A DNA stretch of 64,000 nt from Paenibacillus sp. J31TS4 (GCF_018403265.1 NZ_BOSI01000003.1:434001-498000); one strand, 5' to 3'. Positions 29,611 through 38,299 are shown, counted from the stretch's first letter. Notes: generated by a model not told the origin, from the sequence alone. Numbers and translations are program-made.

Positions 29611-30621
29611 TTACCGTCCGGCTTCCGCGTTTCCTCGTGTCGAGCCTCTCGCCATCAGCTCGACCTCACACTCGTACGTCTCGTTTTCCAGTTGGACACC
29701 TTCGATTTTTTTGATCAATAGCCGGGTCGCCGTCGCGCCGATCTCGTAGATCGGCTGCGCGATTGTCGATAGCTCCGGCTCGGTAATTCGCGTCAGCTCG
29801 ATTCCGTCAAAGCCGATCAGGGAGACGCGGCCCGGCACCGGGATGCCGAGCTGCTGTAGCTTCTTGAGCGCGCCAAGCGCCATCAGGTCATTGCCCGCGA
29901 AGATCCCGTCGATGTCGGGGTGACGCTCCATCAGCTTCTCGGCAGCGGCCATTCCTCCCTGGATGCTGAATTGCCCCGGCTCCATGAGCGTCGGCGAGTA
30001 CCAGGGGAACGAGCGGACGGCTTCTTCATACCCGATGAGCCGCTCTTTGCCCGTGGCCGTCTCCTGCGGGCCGTAAATATGGGCGATTCTTCGGCATCCG
30101 GTATCGAGCAGATGGCGGATGGCCAGCTTCGCCCCTTCGTTGTTTTTGGAGCGCACTACGAGACAAGGAACGTTCGCCGGCGCCCGGTCCAGCACGACGA
30201 GCGGAATGTTCGCTTTGTTCAGCATGAGGACATCGGCGGCCCGCAGCGTATTGCTGGCGAACAGCATGCCGTCGACGTACCGTCTCTTCATGACCTGAAT
30301 GTACGTCTGCTCCTTGTCCGTATCGCTGTCGGTATTGCACAGCACCACCGTATAGCCGTACAGCTGGGCGACGTCTTCCACCGCCCGCGCCACCTCCGAA
30401 AAGAAGGGGTTCGAAATGTCCGGCAGGACGAGCGCCAGCGTCTCCGTCTTCTTGCCGGCCAGCCCCTTGGCCATTGTATTGGGCTCATACTGCAGCAGTT
30501 GGATCGCCTGCTGGACCTTTTCTTTCGTCTCTTTGTTGACATACCCGTTATTGTTAAGCACCCGTGACACCGTGGCGACAGAAACCGCCGCCAGCTTGGC
30601 CACATCCCTTATCGTCGCCAT
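29611..30621 (-). CDS. LacI-family transcriptional regulator (RbsR-like)
   Basis: A 336-residue repressor. The first ~55 residues form the helix-turn-helix and hinge: ATIRDVAKLAAVSVATVSRVLNN, then EPNTMAKGLAGKKT. The remainder is a periplasmic-binding-protein-like effector domain, with PDISNPFFSEVARAVEDVA and GIFAGNDLMALGALKKLQQLG, resembling ribose repressors. It is encoded next to a ribokinase-containing operon, and TGTAACCG-type palindromes occur before its own gene, the adjacent operon and the plus-strand ribokinase operon. It probably represses all three and responds to ribose, a nucleoside or a phosphorylated product. The ATG lies behind GAGGTGCGGG. Confidence 0.93.
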   Translation of the reverse strand: MATIRDVAKLAAVSVATVSRVLNNNGYVNKETKEKVQQAIQLLQYEPNTMAKGLAGKKTETLALVLPDISNPFFSEVARAVEDVAQLYGYTVVLCNTDSDTDKEQTYIQVMKRRYVDGMLFASNTLRAADVLMLNKANIPLVVLDRAPANVPCLVVRSKNNEGAKLAIRHLLDTGCRRIAHIYGPQETATGKERLIGYEEAVRSFPWYSPTLMEPGQFSIQGGMAAAEKLMERHPDIDGIFAGNDLMALGALKKLQQLGIPVPGRVSLIGFDGIELTRITEPELSTIAQPIYEIGATATRLLIKKIEGVQLENETYECEVELMARGSTRGNAEAGR

Positions 30622-30655
30622 CCCGCACCTCTGCCGTTTATCAAAATCTAAATAT

Positions 30656-30668
30656 GGTATCGGTTACA
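30656..30668. promoter_or_regulatory. LacI-family operator in front of the regulator gene
   Basis: GGTATCGGTTACA on the plus strand (TGTAACCGATACC on the minus strand) matches the operators at 29366 and 15454. It lies just downstream of the regulator promoter and suggests autorepression. Confidence 0.7.
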
Positions 30669-30680
30669 CATTCTGCTTTC

Positions 30681-30709
30681 ATCTTACCGAGCGTCCCGCC
30701 GGATGTCAA
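30681..30709 (-). promoter_or_regulatory. Sigma-A promoter of the LacI regulator gene
   Basis: TTGACA (30709-30704) and TAAGAT (30686-30681) are separated by 17 bases on the minus strand, 60 bases before the start codon, with the operator between promoter and gene. Confidence 0.75.
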
Positions 30710-30830
30710 ATTGGCTGACCGCATTTTGAATAGGCATTCCGGCTGCTGCAAAGGCAGCGGAAGCCTGGCTGTGCCCGTATCCCCGCAAGGGAAGCCCGCT
30801 TGTTCAGGCCCTCCTGTCGCTCGCCCGATG

Positions 30831-31547
30831 CTAGACGCTCGTCACGAGCAGATAGGTGCCCGTAAACAGGAGAATAACATAAGTCATCCGTTTGAAGAGC
30901 CGCTGGCTCATTCGCTTAAACAGCCATTGCCCAGCGAGGATCCCCAAAATAAGAGCGGGGAGCGCGATTCCGGACGAAACCCAGACCTCTTGCCCGGTCC
31001 CGCCCAATGAGATTTGCAGGCCCAAGCTTACCGAATACACCAACAGGTAGTAGGCCAGCGTGGTCCCGCGCAGCGTCTCCTTTGCGGTCCCTGCTCCGGC
31101 AAAATAGAGCAGCAAGGGAGGTCCTGGTACCCCGATGCTCGTCGTTAACGCTCCTGAGATTCCGCCGGTCAGCAGATCCCGGCCCTTCGTTCGCCGAATG
31201 GTGACGTTGACCATCAGCAGGACCGTCAACAGGAGAATCAGCCCGCCTACCACCGCTTTTAGCCACTCTACCTCCACATAGAGATAGATCCCGATCCCGG
31301 GGATCAGCCCGACGATGCTGCCCGCCGCCAGTCTGCCCAGCAGCCCCTTCTCGATCTCCCTTCGTACCGGATAGATCATGATTAGGGAGAGGCACAGCGA
31401 CAGGAGAATATTGATTTGGATAGCGGCATGAGCCGGGTAAAGCAGGAACAAGAACGGGGTTCCGATAATGGAAAAGCCGAACCCTGTGCTCGCCTGCAGC
31501 AGGGCGGCGAAAAACACAATCCCGGTTAACAACAACCAGTTCTCCAC
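30831..31547 (-). CDS. TauE/SafE-family membrane permease
   Basis: A 238-residue membrane protein with seven to eight hydrophobic segments. GFGFSIIGTPFLFLLYPAHAAI and GISGALTTSIGVPGPPLLLYFAG are the two repeated family signatures, each in one half of the protein. Members are proposed to move sulfite, sulfoacetate or other organosulfur anions. The start is GTG at 31547, ten bases after AAGGAGG. It stands alone between the LacI gene and the terminator at 31.7 kb. The substrate is unknown; a link to the sulfatase at 2.7 kb would be speculative. Confidence 0.85.
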   Translation of the reverse strand: MENWLLLTGIVFFAALLQASTGFGFSIIGTPFLFLLYPAHAAIQINILLSLCLSLIMIYPVRREIEKGLLGRLAAGSIVGLIPGIGIYLYVEVEWLKAVVGGLILLLTVLLMVNVTIRRTKGRDLLTGGISGALTTSIGVPGPPLLLYFAGAGTAKETLRGTTLAYYLLVYSVSLGLQISLGGTGQEVWVSSGIALPALILGILAGQWLFKRMSQRLFKRMTYVILLFTGTYLLVTSV

Positions 31548-31669
31548 GACAGGATCGCCTCCTTACGGAACTTGATTCTAACCTCTTATTATAACCAATC
31601 GAGAATCTCTCTCCAACCGCCGATTCGAGTTCTTTAATCTAGCCGGAGAGCTAGCTCGAGTCCTCTTCG

Positions 31670-31711
31670 CGAAAGAAAGAACCCCGACAATTGTCGGGGT
31701 TCTTTCTTTCG
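31670..31711. terminator. Perfect palindrome terminator, 42 bases
   Basis: CGAAAGAAAGAACCCCGAC is followed directly by its reverse complement with AATT at the centre, so the whole 42 bases are self-complementary. The T-rich right arm serves the minus-strand GNAT gene that ends at 31735 when read in reverse. The core ACCCCGAC/GTCGGGGT resembles the hairpins of the repeat family further right, but the characteristic tail is missing. Confidence 0.8.
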
Positions 31712-31734
31712 GCTCCATGCACGGAACCGGCTCG

Positions 31735-32274
31735 TTAGGAGCGCTGCTGGACCAAGTGCCGATTCTCCGGACGGCGGCCCGCCTTCTGCAGCTCGGCATA
31801 GGGAATCCGGTAGCAAACCAGCTGGTTGACGACGGAGCGCTCCGCCCCCGGCAGGGACCCGAATTTGGAGAAGAGCTTCTCCAAATCGGCATTCTCCTGG
31901 GGAGACCAAAACTGAACAGTCTCGACGTCCGGATTCCCTGCCTTCATGGCGTCCAGGAGAGCCTGGAGCGCATATCCGAACAGCAAGGTCCGCCGATAGG
32001 CCGGCAGGAGATAAGCAACCTCCACCTGGCAAATCTGACGGTCCTTGTAATCGTTCGCGCCGGTTCCATAGACAAAGCCGGCGGCACCGATGATCTCGTA
32101 AGGCTCCTCCGATAGGATCAGCATCGCTTTGCCTAGCAGCAGCGGGCTGCTGAGGAAGCTAAGCTTCAAGGCAAAGGGGTACGGCAAATTCAGTTCCGCA
32201 TGATGCTGGAGCAAGAAGCTTATGTAGGACTCGTAGTCCATCTCGAATGTACAATGCCGAAATTCAAAGGACAT
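31735..32274 (-). CDS. GNAT-fold protein (acetyltransferase-like), member 1 of a pair
   Basis: A 179-residue protein with the alpha/beta order of Gcn5-related acetyltransferases. KAMLILSEEPYEIIGAAGFVYG is the beta2-beta3 hairpin and ICQVEVAYLLPAYRRTLLFGYALQALLDAM is motif A. The pyrophosphate loop, normally Q/R-x-x-G-x-G/A, reads Y-R-R-T-L-L-F-G and looks degenerate, so catalysis is uncertain. It is related in layout to the next gene upstream (32422-32934): both end in a segment about a 'SKF' structure (LFSKFGS and LYSKFSK). A terminator lies 24 bases after its stop. Confidence 0.7.
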   Translation of the reverse strand: MSFEFRHCTFEMDYESYISFLLQHHAELNLPYPFALKLSFLSSPLLLGKAMLILSEEPYEIIGAAGFVYGTGANDYKDRQICQVEVAYLLPAYRRTLLFGYALQALLDAMKAGNPDVETVQFWSPQENADLEKLFSKFGSLPGAERSVVNQLVCYRIPYAELQKAGRRPENRHLVQQRS

Positions 32275-32421
32275 TACTTCGCTGCTTGCGCGCGCAGGAC
32301 ATCGTTTGCTGCGATCGACTTGAGAATTTTACTCGTGCCCTTCTTAAGGGTTGGGGGGACGATGATCATGGGATCAGAACCTCCTCTGCTAGTTTTTGGA
32401 AAGTTGTTACTTTCTTCCTAA

Positions 32422-32934
32422 CTATACCTTGTAAACGGTGTCTAGACTAGTCCTAAGTTGGTAGACATTGACAGAAAAGATCGTTTCCTCCCCCAAAAGT
32501 CCCTCCCTGGTATGGCTGATCTTGGAGAATTTGGAGTAGAGCCTGCATAAGTATTTATTCTCCGAAAAGGCGGTGAATCGAAGGTCCTGGACCTCCGGGT
32601 GGGTCTTCATAATTTCCTCTACCAGGAAATTCAGCCCTTTAAGAAATTGGCGCGTCCCCCGGTAAGCCCGATCAAGAATGGCGATTTCGGCGTGGGCGAC
32701 TTCCTTATCACGGAAGTCCGCCTCGGGCGTCCCATGGTAGTAGGCCGTGACGCCGATCACCCGGCGGTCCTCATCCGCTATGTAAAGCAGATGGCCGAGC
32801 GTCATATAGTCGTACAGCAAAGTGACCATGTCCACGGTGCCGAAAGCCCGGTGCAGCTCGTGCCGGTTCTTGAGCGCGAACAAACTGACTTGTGCGTATT
32901 CCTCTTCTTCGGTACAGCGCAGGTAATACGTCAT
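32422..32934 (-). CDS. GNAT-fold protein (acetyltransferase-like), member 2 of a pair
   Basis: A 170-residue protein. ATG at 32934 follows AAGGAGAACCGCC. HLLYIADEDRRVIGVTAYYHG and VAHAEIAILDRAYRGTRQFLKGLNFLVEEI match the GNAT core, with motif A reading YRGTRQFLKGL instead of a canonical Q/RxxGxG/A. FSENKYLCRLYSKFSKISH is shared in pattern with the neighbouring GNAT-like protein. It starts 119 bases after the ABC exporter gene and precedes member 1 by 147 bases, all on the minus strand. Function is unknown; modification of an exported product is only a guess. Confidence 0.7.
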   Translation of the reverse strand: MTYYLRCTEEEEYAQVSLFALKNRHELHRAFGTVDMVTLLYDYMTLGHLLYIADEDRRVIGVTAYYHGTPEADFRDKEVAHAEIAILDRAYRGTRQFLKGLNFLVEEIMKTHPEVQDLRFTAFSENKYLCRLYSKFSKISHTREGLLGEETIFSVNVYQLRTSLDTVYKV

Positions 32935-33052
32935 GGCGGTTCTCCTTCTCTTCTTCTGCTGGCCGATCGGTCGTGCATACGCTCGCATGCACTTCTGCCG
33001 ATTCAGCGGCTGCCGTATCTTCTCCTGTCAATCATCCGGGGAGGCCACCCGC

Positions 33053-34846
33053 TTACGAAACGCCTGCCGGATCGGCTTCCCGTGGAATTGGTTTGCCGTC
33101 ATTCATTGTGTCCTCATTCCGGCGGGATAGGCCGGCTTGCTTGTCCCAAAGCGTCCGGTACAGGCCCCTGCGCGAAAGCAGCTCCTCATGGGTGCCGGAC
33201 TCTACGATCCGGCCCTCCTGGAACACATAAATCCGGTCTGCGCCGGCGGCCGATGCGAGCCGGTGGGTGACGGAGACAATCGTCCGGCTGCCTCTCTGCC
33301 GCTCCAGCAGCTGATGCACCGCGGCCTCCGAGACCGGATCGAGCGCCGAGGTGACCTCGTCCAGCAGCAGCACCGCCGGCTTCCTCAGCAGCGCCCGGGC
33401 GATGGCGAGACGCTGCCGTTCGCCGCCCGACAGCGAGTCGCCCCCCGGCTGCACCCATGTGTCGTAGCCGGCGGGCCAGCTGGCAATGACTGCGTGCAGG
33501 TTCACCTGCCGCGCCGCCTCCAGCATCTCCTCTTCGCCCGCCTCCCCGCTGTCCAGCAGCAGGTTCTCCCGGATGGTGCCGCTGAACAAGAAGGTGTCCT
33601 GCGTCACCAGCGTCACACCTCTGCGGAGAGATGCCTCGCTCACGCGGCGCAGGTCCAGTCCGCCGGCAGCCACCGTCCCGCGCCGCGGATCCTGGAGGCG
33701 AGCCAGCAGCTGCAATGCGGTGCTCTTGCCCGAGCCGCTCGGTCCGACAAAAGCGACGTAGCTCCCCGCTTCGATTTGCAGGCTGACCTCGTGCAGCTGA
33801 TCGGCATCGTCCGAGTAGCCGAAGCTGACTCCATCCATGCGAAGCGAGCCGATGGCAGCCGGAAGCTCGGCGGCGTCCGCCGCCTCCGGGACGTCGGGGC
33901 TGTGGTCCAGCACCTCGCCGACACGCCGGAAGCTGACGCTCGATTCGATAAGACTCGGGATGAGCAGCGTCAGATTGGAGACGGCTTGTCCTACGCTTAG
34001 GAACAGGGTGAAGAAGGCCATGAAGCCCCCCACCGTCAGCTCGTCCCCGAAGATCAGATACCCGCCGTAGCCGAGCAGAATGCCGTTCAGCAGCAGCAGC
34101 GACGTCAGCGGTAGACGCTCCATCAGCGCGTTCGTCACATGCAGGCGAAGCCCGAGGGTGAACAGCTCCCGGATGTGCCGATGGGCGAGCTGCTGAAACC
34201 GCGGCTGCTGATGCAGGCTCTGGATCGTCCTGTGCCCCCGAACTCTCTCCTCGATCAGGTTGGCGAAGCGCTCCTGGGCCTCCTTGTAGCTCGCGTTCGA
34301 GGCTTCCGCCCGTCTCTGGAGCAGCTTGGGGCCGAGGAACAGGAGGACCGAGCCCGCCAGCAGGGCGAGCGTCAGCTTCCACTCGATGGCGAATAGCATC
34401 GCCAACCCGAGCAGCATGCTCAGCGTCTCCTTCACCGTGAAGGGAAACGAGCCCCGGACGACCGTCTCCATACTGGCCATATCCGAGATGAAGCGGGTGA
34501 CCAGGTCTCCCGCTTGGTAGCGCCGATAGAACGGAAGCGATTGCTTCTGCAAATGCGCGAACAGCTCGAGCCTAAGCCTCCGGATCACCTCACCGCTGAG
34601 CTTGCCGATTCCGTAATCCCCGCCGAGTGCCGCCAGAATATTGAGCGCTCCACAGCCGATCAACAGGCTGAGGATAAGAACGAATACAGGAGCGTTTTTG
34701 GGCAGAAACGCCTCGTCTACGAGATATTTCAGGCTCAAGGGAGCGGCCACGGTGTAGCCGACCTCGACGGCCATGCAAACGAGAACGAGACCGAGCCACC
34801 CTCTGGCGCCGCTCATATAACGCAGCACAGTTTTTACAAACTTCAA
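33053..34846 (-). CDS. ABC exporter, fused permease-ATPase
   Basis: A 597-residue half-transporter. Residues 1-300 form a six-helix exporter domain (GWLGLVLVCMAVEVGYTVAAPL near the start, LPFYRRYQAGDLVTRFISDM coupling helix). The ATPase has Walker A GPSGSGKST, signature LSGGERQRLAIARALL, Walker B AVLLLDEVTSALD and switch His in VSVTHRL. Such MsbA/LmrA-like proteins dimerise and export lipids, drugs or peptides. TTG at 34846 is preferred, as GGAGA lies seven bases before and the product then begins with KFVKTVLRYMS; an ATG at 34873 has no ribosome site. The two GNAT-like genes lie downstream in the same direction. Confidence 0.9.
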   Translation of the reverse strand: MKFVKTVLRYMSGARGWLGLVLVCMAVEVGYTVAAPLSLKYLVDEAFLPKNAPVFVLILSLLIGCGALNILAALGGDYGIGKLSGEVIRRLRLELFAHLQKQSLPFYRRYQAGDLVTRFISDMASMETVVRGSFPFTVKETLSMLLGLAMLFAIEWKLTLALLAGSVLLFLGPKLLQRRAEASNASYKEAQERFANLIEERVRGHRTIQSLHQQPRFQQLAHRHIRELFTLGLRLHVTNALMERLPLTSLLLLNGILLGYGGYLIFGDELTVGGFMAFFTLFLSVGQAVSNLTLLIPSLIESSVSFRRVGEVLDHSPDVPEAADAAELPAAIGSLRMDGVSFGYSDDADQLHEVSLQIEAGSYVAFVGPSGSGKSTALQLLARLQDPRRGTVAAGGLDLRRVSEASLRRGVTLVTQDTFLFSGTIRENLLLDSGEAGEEEMLEAARQVNLHAVIASWPAGYDTWVQPGGDSLSGGERQRLAIARALLRKPAVLLLDEVTSALDPVSEAAVHQLLERQRGSRTIVSVTHRLASAAGADRIYVFQEGRIVESGTHEELLSRRGLYRTLWDKQAGLSRRNEDTMNDGKPIPREADPAGVS

Positions 34847-35001
34847 TCGGCATCTCCGCCCTTCAATATCCATACATTACCGTATTTAAAAATGGCTGTA
34901 AACGAAATTTAGGTCGAAAGAACCGGTTAAAGAGAACCGGGTTTGGGGGCGACTTGACGGAACTGTAGGCCGGGTAAAACCCAGGAAACCCACAAGAAAA
35001 A

Positions 35002-35032
35002 GCCGGCCGCAGCGGGGCGGCAGCCGGCTTGC
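35002..35032 (-). terminator. Terminator after the GNAT acetyltransferase gene
   Basis: AAGCCGGCTGC and GCGGCCGGCTT pair with one mismatch on the minus strand and are followed by TTTTTC. It lies 29 bases past the stop at 35061. Confidence 0.75.
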
Positions 35033-35060
35033 TTGATTGGTTAGAGAGACCCTGACTTGT

Positions 35061-35495
35061 TTACTGCTCTTCTTGCCAGATCAGTTCGTATTCGGGAGCG
35101 AACGTAAGTTCATCAATCGTTTCGGACGCAAGCCGAAAGCCGTTCCTTTGATAGAACCGAACGGCGTTTTCGTTCTGTTGGTAAACCTTTAAGCGGAGCC
35201 GGCCCGTCCGCTCCTTCACGTAATTAAGCAGGAGCCCGCCATATCCTTTCCCTTGCTCCGCAGGACGGATGAACAAGGCGGCCAAGTAGTCATCGATTAT
35301 GGAAGCAAACCCAGCCGCCATGCCGTTCTCCTCCAGCACAAAGGACTGTGCCATCGGAAGATAGACGGTTTTCATAGCTTCCCGGTTGGAGGCCCAGTAT
35401 TCTTCCGGTATGAAGCTATGGGCTTGTTTAGACCCCTCGAACCAAATGTCCACCATTCTCTCCAGGTCTTGCTCTGTATATGGCCTTATCCTCAT
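35061..35495 (-). CDS. GNAT-family N-acetyltransferase
   Basis: A 144-residue acetyltransferase with a canonical motif A: AALFIRPAEQGKGYGGLLLNYVK, where Q-G-K-G-Y-G binds acetyl-CoA pyrophosphate. MRIRPYTEQDLERMVDIWFEGSK is a typical N-terminus, and the end has NENAVRFYQRNGFRLASE. This resembles the YjaB/RimI-like small-molecule or protein acetylases. The ATG follows GGGAGTGGAAGCAAGAA. Substrate is unknown. Unlike the two GNAT-like proteins at 31.7-32.9 kb it keeps the cofactor loop intact. Confidence 0.9.
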   Translation of the reverse strand: MRIRPYTEQDLERMVDIWFEGSKQAHSFIPEEYWASNREAMKTVYLPMAQSFVLEENGMAAGFASIIDDYLAALFIRPAEQGKGYGGLLLNYVKERTGRLRLKVYQQNENAVRFYQRNGFRLASETIDELTFAPEYELIWQEEQ

Positions 35496-35667
35496 TTCTT
35501 GCTTCCACTCCCATTCTCTCTTCTATCCGATAGCCATCGTTCCGGCTGTGCCCCTTTTCGCTTCCAGCGAGAAAGGATCACCGGCACCAAGCTCTATCTT
35601 ACTCTATCCAACGCCGGCATGCGATCCGCCTACCCGAACGGTAGTTGGCCACCGTCATGTGACACCG

Positions 35668-35699
35668 AGCCCCGCGCGCCGGGAGCTTCGCGCGGGGCT
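35668..35699. other. Strong GC-rich hairpin downstream of the response-regulator gene
   Basis: AGCCCCGCGCG pairs perfectly with CGCGCGGGGCT around a ten-base loop. No T run follows on either strand, so termination is uncertain; it may protect the 3' end of the response-regulator message, which ends at 35752. Confidence 0.5.
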
Positions 35700-35751
35700 G
35701 AAAGAGAGCGGGCCTTCCCGGCCCGGCCGAGGCCGAGCCCCTTTCCGAGTG

Positions 35752-36447
35752 CTATTTCTTGCTGCGGTAAACCCGTTCCGGGCGCCCGACGGTGCCGTAG
35801 GCCAGATCGGCATGAAGCTCTCCCGTCGACACGAAATACTCCAGATATCGGCGGGCGGTGGAGCGGCTGACGCCCATGCGCCGGCCGACTTCCTCCGCCG
35901 TCAAGCTTTCCTTCGTTCCGCGGAGGAAGGCCGAAACCTTCTCCATCGTCAGCCGGTCGATTCCTTTGGGCAGGTAGGCCGAGCCGCCGGCTTTGCTACC
36001 CAGAGAAGCGCCGCGGAGCAGCTCGTCGACCTCCTGCTGCCCCACCTCTCCGCTGCTCTCCTCGAGAGCGGCAAGGCGGCCGCGGTATTGGCTGTACTGC
36101 TGCAGCTTTTCCTGAAATCGCTCCAGGATGACCGGCTTGATGACGAAGTCGACGACACCGCCCCGGATCGCCTCCCGGACGGTATCGATCTCCTTGGCCG
36201 CCGTGATGACAATGACGTCCGTCCGCCGGTAGTCGCTCTGAATGAGCTTAAGCAGGTCGAGCCCGTTCATGTCGGGAAAGTACAGATCGAGGAGAACGAG
36301 ATCCGGCTCCATCACCTCCAGCTGCTCCCTCGCCTGCTTCCCGTCGGTGGCGATTCCCACCACTTGAAACCCCGGCACCTTCTCGGTGAAACGCCGGTTA
36401 ATCTCCGCAATGCGGACATCGTCCTCCACGATGAGCACGCGTATCAT
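35752..36447 (-). CDS. Response regulator, CitB/DctR type
   Basis: A 231-residue regulator. The receiver domain has the acidic pair ED (VEDD), phosphoacceptor Asp near residue 54 in LVLLDLYFPDMNGLDLL, a T/A near VITAAKE and the Lys in VIKPV. The C-terminal ~80 residues carry a helix-turn-helix (SLTAEEVGRRMGVSRSTARRYLEYF). This matches the CitB/DcuR subfamily paired with CitA/DcuS kinases. Its ATG overlaps the kinase stop by four bases, so the two are translationally coupled. The likely target is the divergent tctCBA operon, as organic-acid two-component systems usually control their own transporter. Confidence 0.93.
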   Translation of the reverse strand: MIRVLIVEDDVRIAEINRRFTEKVPGFQVVGIATDGKQAREQLEVMEPDLVLLDLYFPDMNGLDLLKLIQSDYRRTDVIVITAAKEIDTVREAIRGGVVDFVIKPVILERFQEKLQQYSQYRGRLAALEESSGEVGQQEVDELLRGASLGSKAGGSAYLPKGIDRLTMEKVSAFLRGTKESLTAEEVGRRMGVSRSTARRYLEYFVSTGELHADLAYGTVGRPERVYRSKK

Positions 36448-38045
36448 GCCGGTCTCCCCCTTCCCTGCTTGGGCACGACCGCCGTGAAGACGGTTCCTCC
36501 CTGTTCGCCGCGCGCAAACGTAATGTAGCCGCCCAGCTGATCCACCGCCTGCCGGACCAAGGCCAGGCCCACTCCCCGGCTCTCTCCGTTCTTGGTGGAG
36601 AAGCCGGTCTCGAAGATCCTCTCCGCCACTTCGTCCGGGATGCCCTTCCCCGTATCCTCGACCTCCATGATCAAATCCTCTCCCAGATCGGTGAGCAGGA
36701 CGGTGACGCGCCGCTGGCCTTCCTCCTGCTCCAGCACCGCATCCATCGCATTGTCGATCAGATTGCCGAGAATAGTCACAAGATGGAACCGGTTGATGGC
36801 GGCGGGAATATCCCGGAAGGTGCTGTCCGGGTCGACGACCAGCTCGACCCTGAGCTCGTTGGCCCGATTGAACTTGCCGACGAGCAGCCCTCCGATGAGG
36901 CGGCTCGGGATCTCCTCCATAATGAACCGGATAAAATTCTGATGCACGTCCGTTTCGTGCGTGATCACCTCGAGCGCCTCCTGATAGAGACCGAGCTGGA
37001 TCAGGCCCGAGATCGTATACAGCTTGTTGGAGTATTCATGCGTCTGCGCCCGGAGTCCGCCTGCGTACAGCTTCACCTGTGCGAGCTCTTCGTTCAGCCG
37101 GTACAGCTCGGACCTCGCCCGGAAGCTCGCTACCGCCCCGATGACCCGGTTCTCGTCATCCAGCACCGGAACCCGGTTGACCACAACGGCTTCACCAGCG
37201 AGGACCATCTCCTGATCGAATTCCGCCCGCCCCGACTCGACGACCTCCATCAGGCGAGACGTCGGCAGCACGTCGAGCATGTAGCGCCCCGTCACGTTCT
37301 CGTGCTCGGGGACGCCGAGGAGCTGCAGGGCGGTCTGGTTGGCAAGCGTGATGGTCCCCGCCCGGTTCACCGCCAGAATCCCTTCGCGGATGGATTCGAG
37401 CACGGCCTTCTTCTCCTGGTACAGATGCCCGATCTCCTCCGGCTCCAGCCCAAGAATGCTCTTCTTCACTCCGCGCGCGATCAAGATCGCCCCTGCGGCT
37501 CCTCCTGCCAAAGTGACAAGGGAGATCAAGAGGACCGTATCCCGGTAGTCCTCCGCCTTTTCGTTAATGTCTTCCAATAGAAAACCGACAGAGACGACGC
37601 CGATCACTTGGTTGTTGTCGTCGAAAATAGGGGTCTTGCCCCGCAGGGAAAGCCCCAGCGAGCCTGCCGCCACAGAGGTGATCGAGCGCCCCTCGAACAC
37701 GGGGCCGTTGTCTCCTCCCACCATGGTCTTGCCGATCCGGAGCGGATCGGGGTGGGAATAACGAATGCCCTCCCGGTTGCCGACTACAATGAACTCCGCC
37801 CCCGTCTCCTCCCGGATGGGCTCGATGATCGGATTGATCAAGCGGGCGGGATCCGGGTCGTCAAAGGCCTCCTGAATCTCCGGCATTCTCGCCACGGTCT
37901 TCGCTATGTTAAGGGCCGTCGCCCCGATATGTTCCTTGAGAGAATTCACCCACATTCGCTGAAAGGACAGGGCCAGTACGATAATGACAAGTAGCAGAAG
38001 CGATCCGATCAGCAGGATCAGTTTGGTTTGCAGCTTAAGCTTCAT
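36444..38045 (-). CDS. Sensor histidine kinase, CitA/DcuS type
   Basis: A 533-residue membrane kinase. TM1 is near residues 8-29 (KLILLIGSLLLLVIIVLALSF), TM2 near 175-195 (VLLISLVTLAGGAAGAILIA), and between them an extracellular PAS/sCache domain with the family motif SVAAGSLGLSLRGKTPI, which binds citrate or C4-dicarboxylates in relatives. A cytoplasmic PAS domain follows (LAVNRAGTITLANQTALQLLG). The phosphoacceptor His lies in RAQTHEYSNKLYTISGLIQL, and the ATPase has N-box GNLIDNAMDAVL and G-boxes DTGKGIP and GVGLALV. It probably senses an external tri- or dicarboxylate and activates the downstream regulator. Confidence 0.95.
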   Translation of the reverse strand: MKLKLQTKLILLIGSLLLLVIIVLALSFQRMWVNSLKEHIGATALNIAKTVARMPEIQEAFDDPDPARLINPIIEPIREETGAEFIVVGNREGIRYSHPDPLRIGKTMVGGDNGPVFEGRSITSVAAGSLGLSLRGKTPIFDDNNQVIGVVSVGFLLEDINEKAEDYRDTVLLISLVTLAGGAAGAILIARGVKKSILGLEPEEIGHLYQEKKAVLESIREGILAVNRAGTITLANQTALQLLGVPEHENVTGRYMLDVLPTSRLMEVVESGRAEFDQEMVLAGEAVVVNRVPVLDDENRVIGAVASFRARSELYRLNEELAQVKLYAGGLRAQTHEYSNKLYTISGLIQLGLYQEALEVITHETDVHQNFIRFIMEEIPSRLIGGLLVGKFNRANELRVELVVDPDSTFRDIPAAINRFHLVTILGNLIDNAMDAVLEQEEGQRRVTVLLTDLGEDLIMEVEDTGKGIPDEVAERIFETGFSTKNGESRGVGLALVRQAVDQLGGYITFARGEQGGTVFTAVVPKQGRGRPA

Positions 38046-38190
38046 AGCCGTTTCTCCTTCTCGCCGAGACTATTAATGTTGTTCGTTGCTGTTCTTTGGC
38101 AAGAGTGGGTCGCTTAAACCTGCTCCAGCTGCCCCGGCAGCCGCGCTGGAACGCCTCCAGCCTCCAGCGCCTTTTCATTGTATAGGAAAG

Positions 38191-38200
38191 AAAGCGCTTT
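38191..38200. promoter_or_regulatory. GCGCTT-centred palindrome 1 (cre-like)
   Basis: The perfect palindrome AAAGCGCTTT sits in the divergent region between citA-like and tctC-like genes. It matches the core of CcpA catabolite-response elements (TGWAARCGYTWNCW-like) and might also be a response-regulator site. Confidence 0.5.
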
Positions 38201-38266
38201 TACCCGTGATTTTAATGAACAAAATGGGCACTATGGCCAGTATTCAACTTATATCCGCAAGCTATT

Positions 38267-38276
38267 CAAGCGCTTG
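38267..38276. promoter_or_regulatory. GCGCTT-centred palindrome 2
   Basis: The perfect palindrome CAAGCGCTTG lies 76 bases, centre to centre, after palindrome 1. It has the same AGCGCT core but a poorer fit to the CcpA consensus. Confidence 0.4.
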
Positions 38277-38299
38277 CCAGCCGTGCTACTCTGCGAGTA

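Noticed and set aside
31670-31711. Possible further copy of the interspersed repeat
   Set aside because: It shares the ACCCCGAC core but is a simple perfect palindrome and lacks the tail, so it is treated as a terminator.
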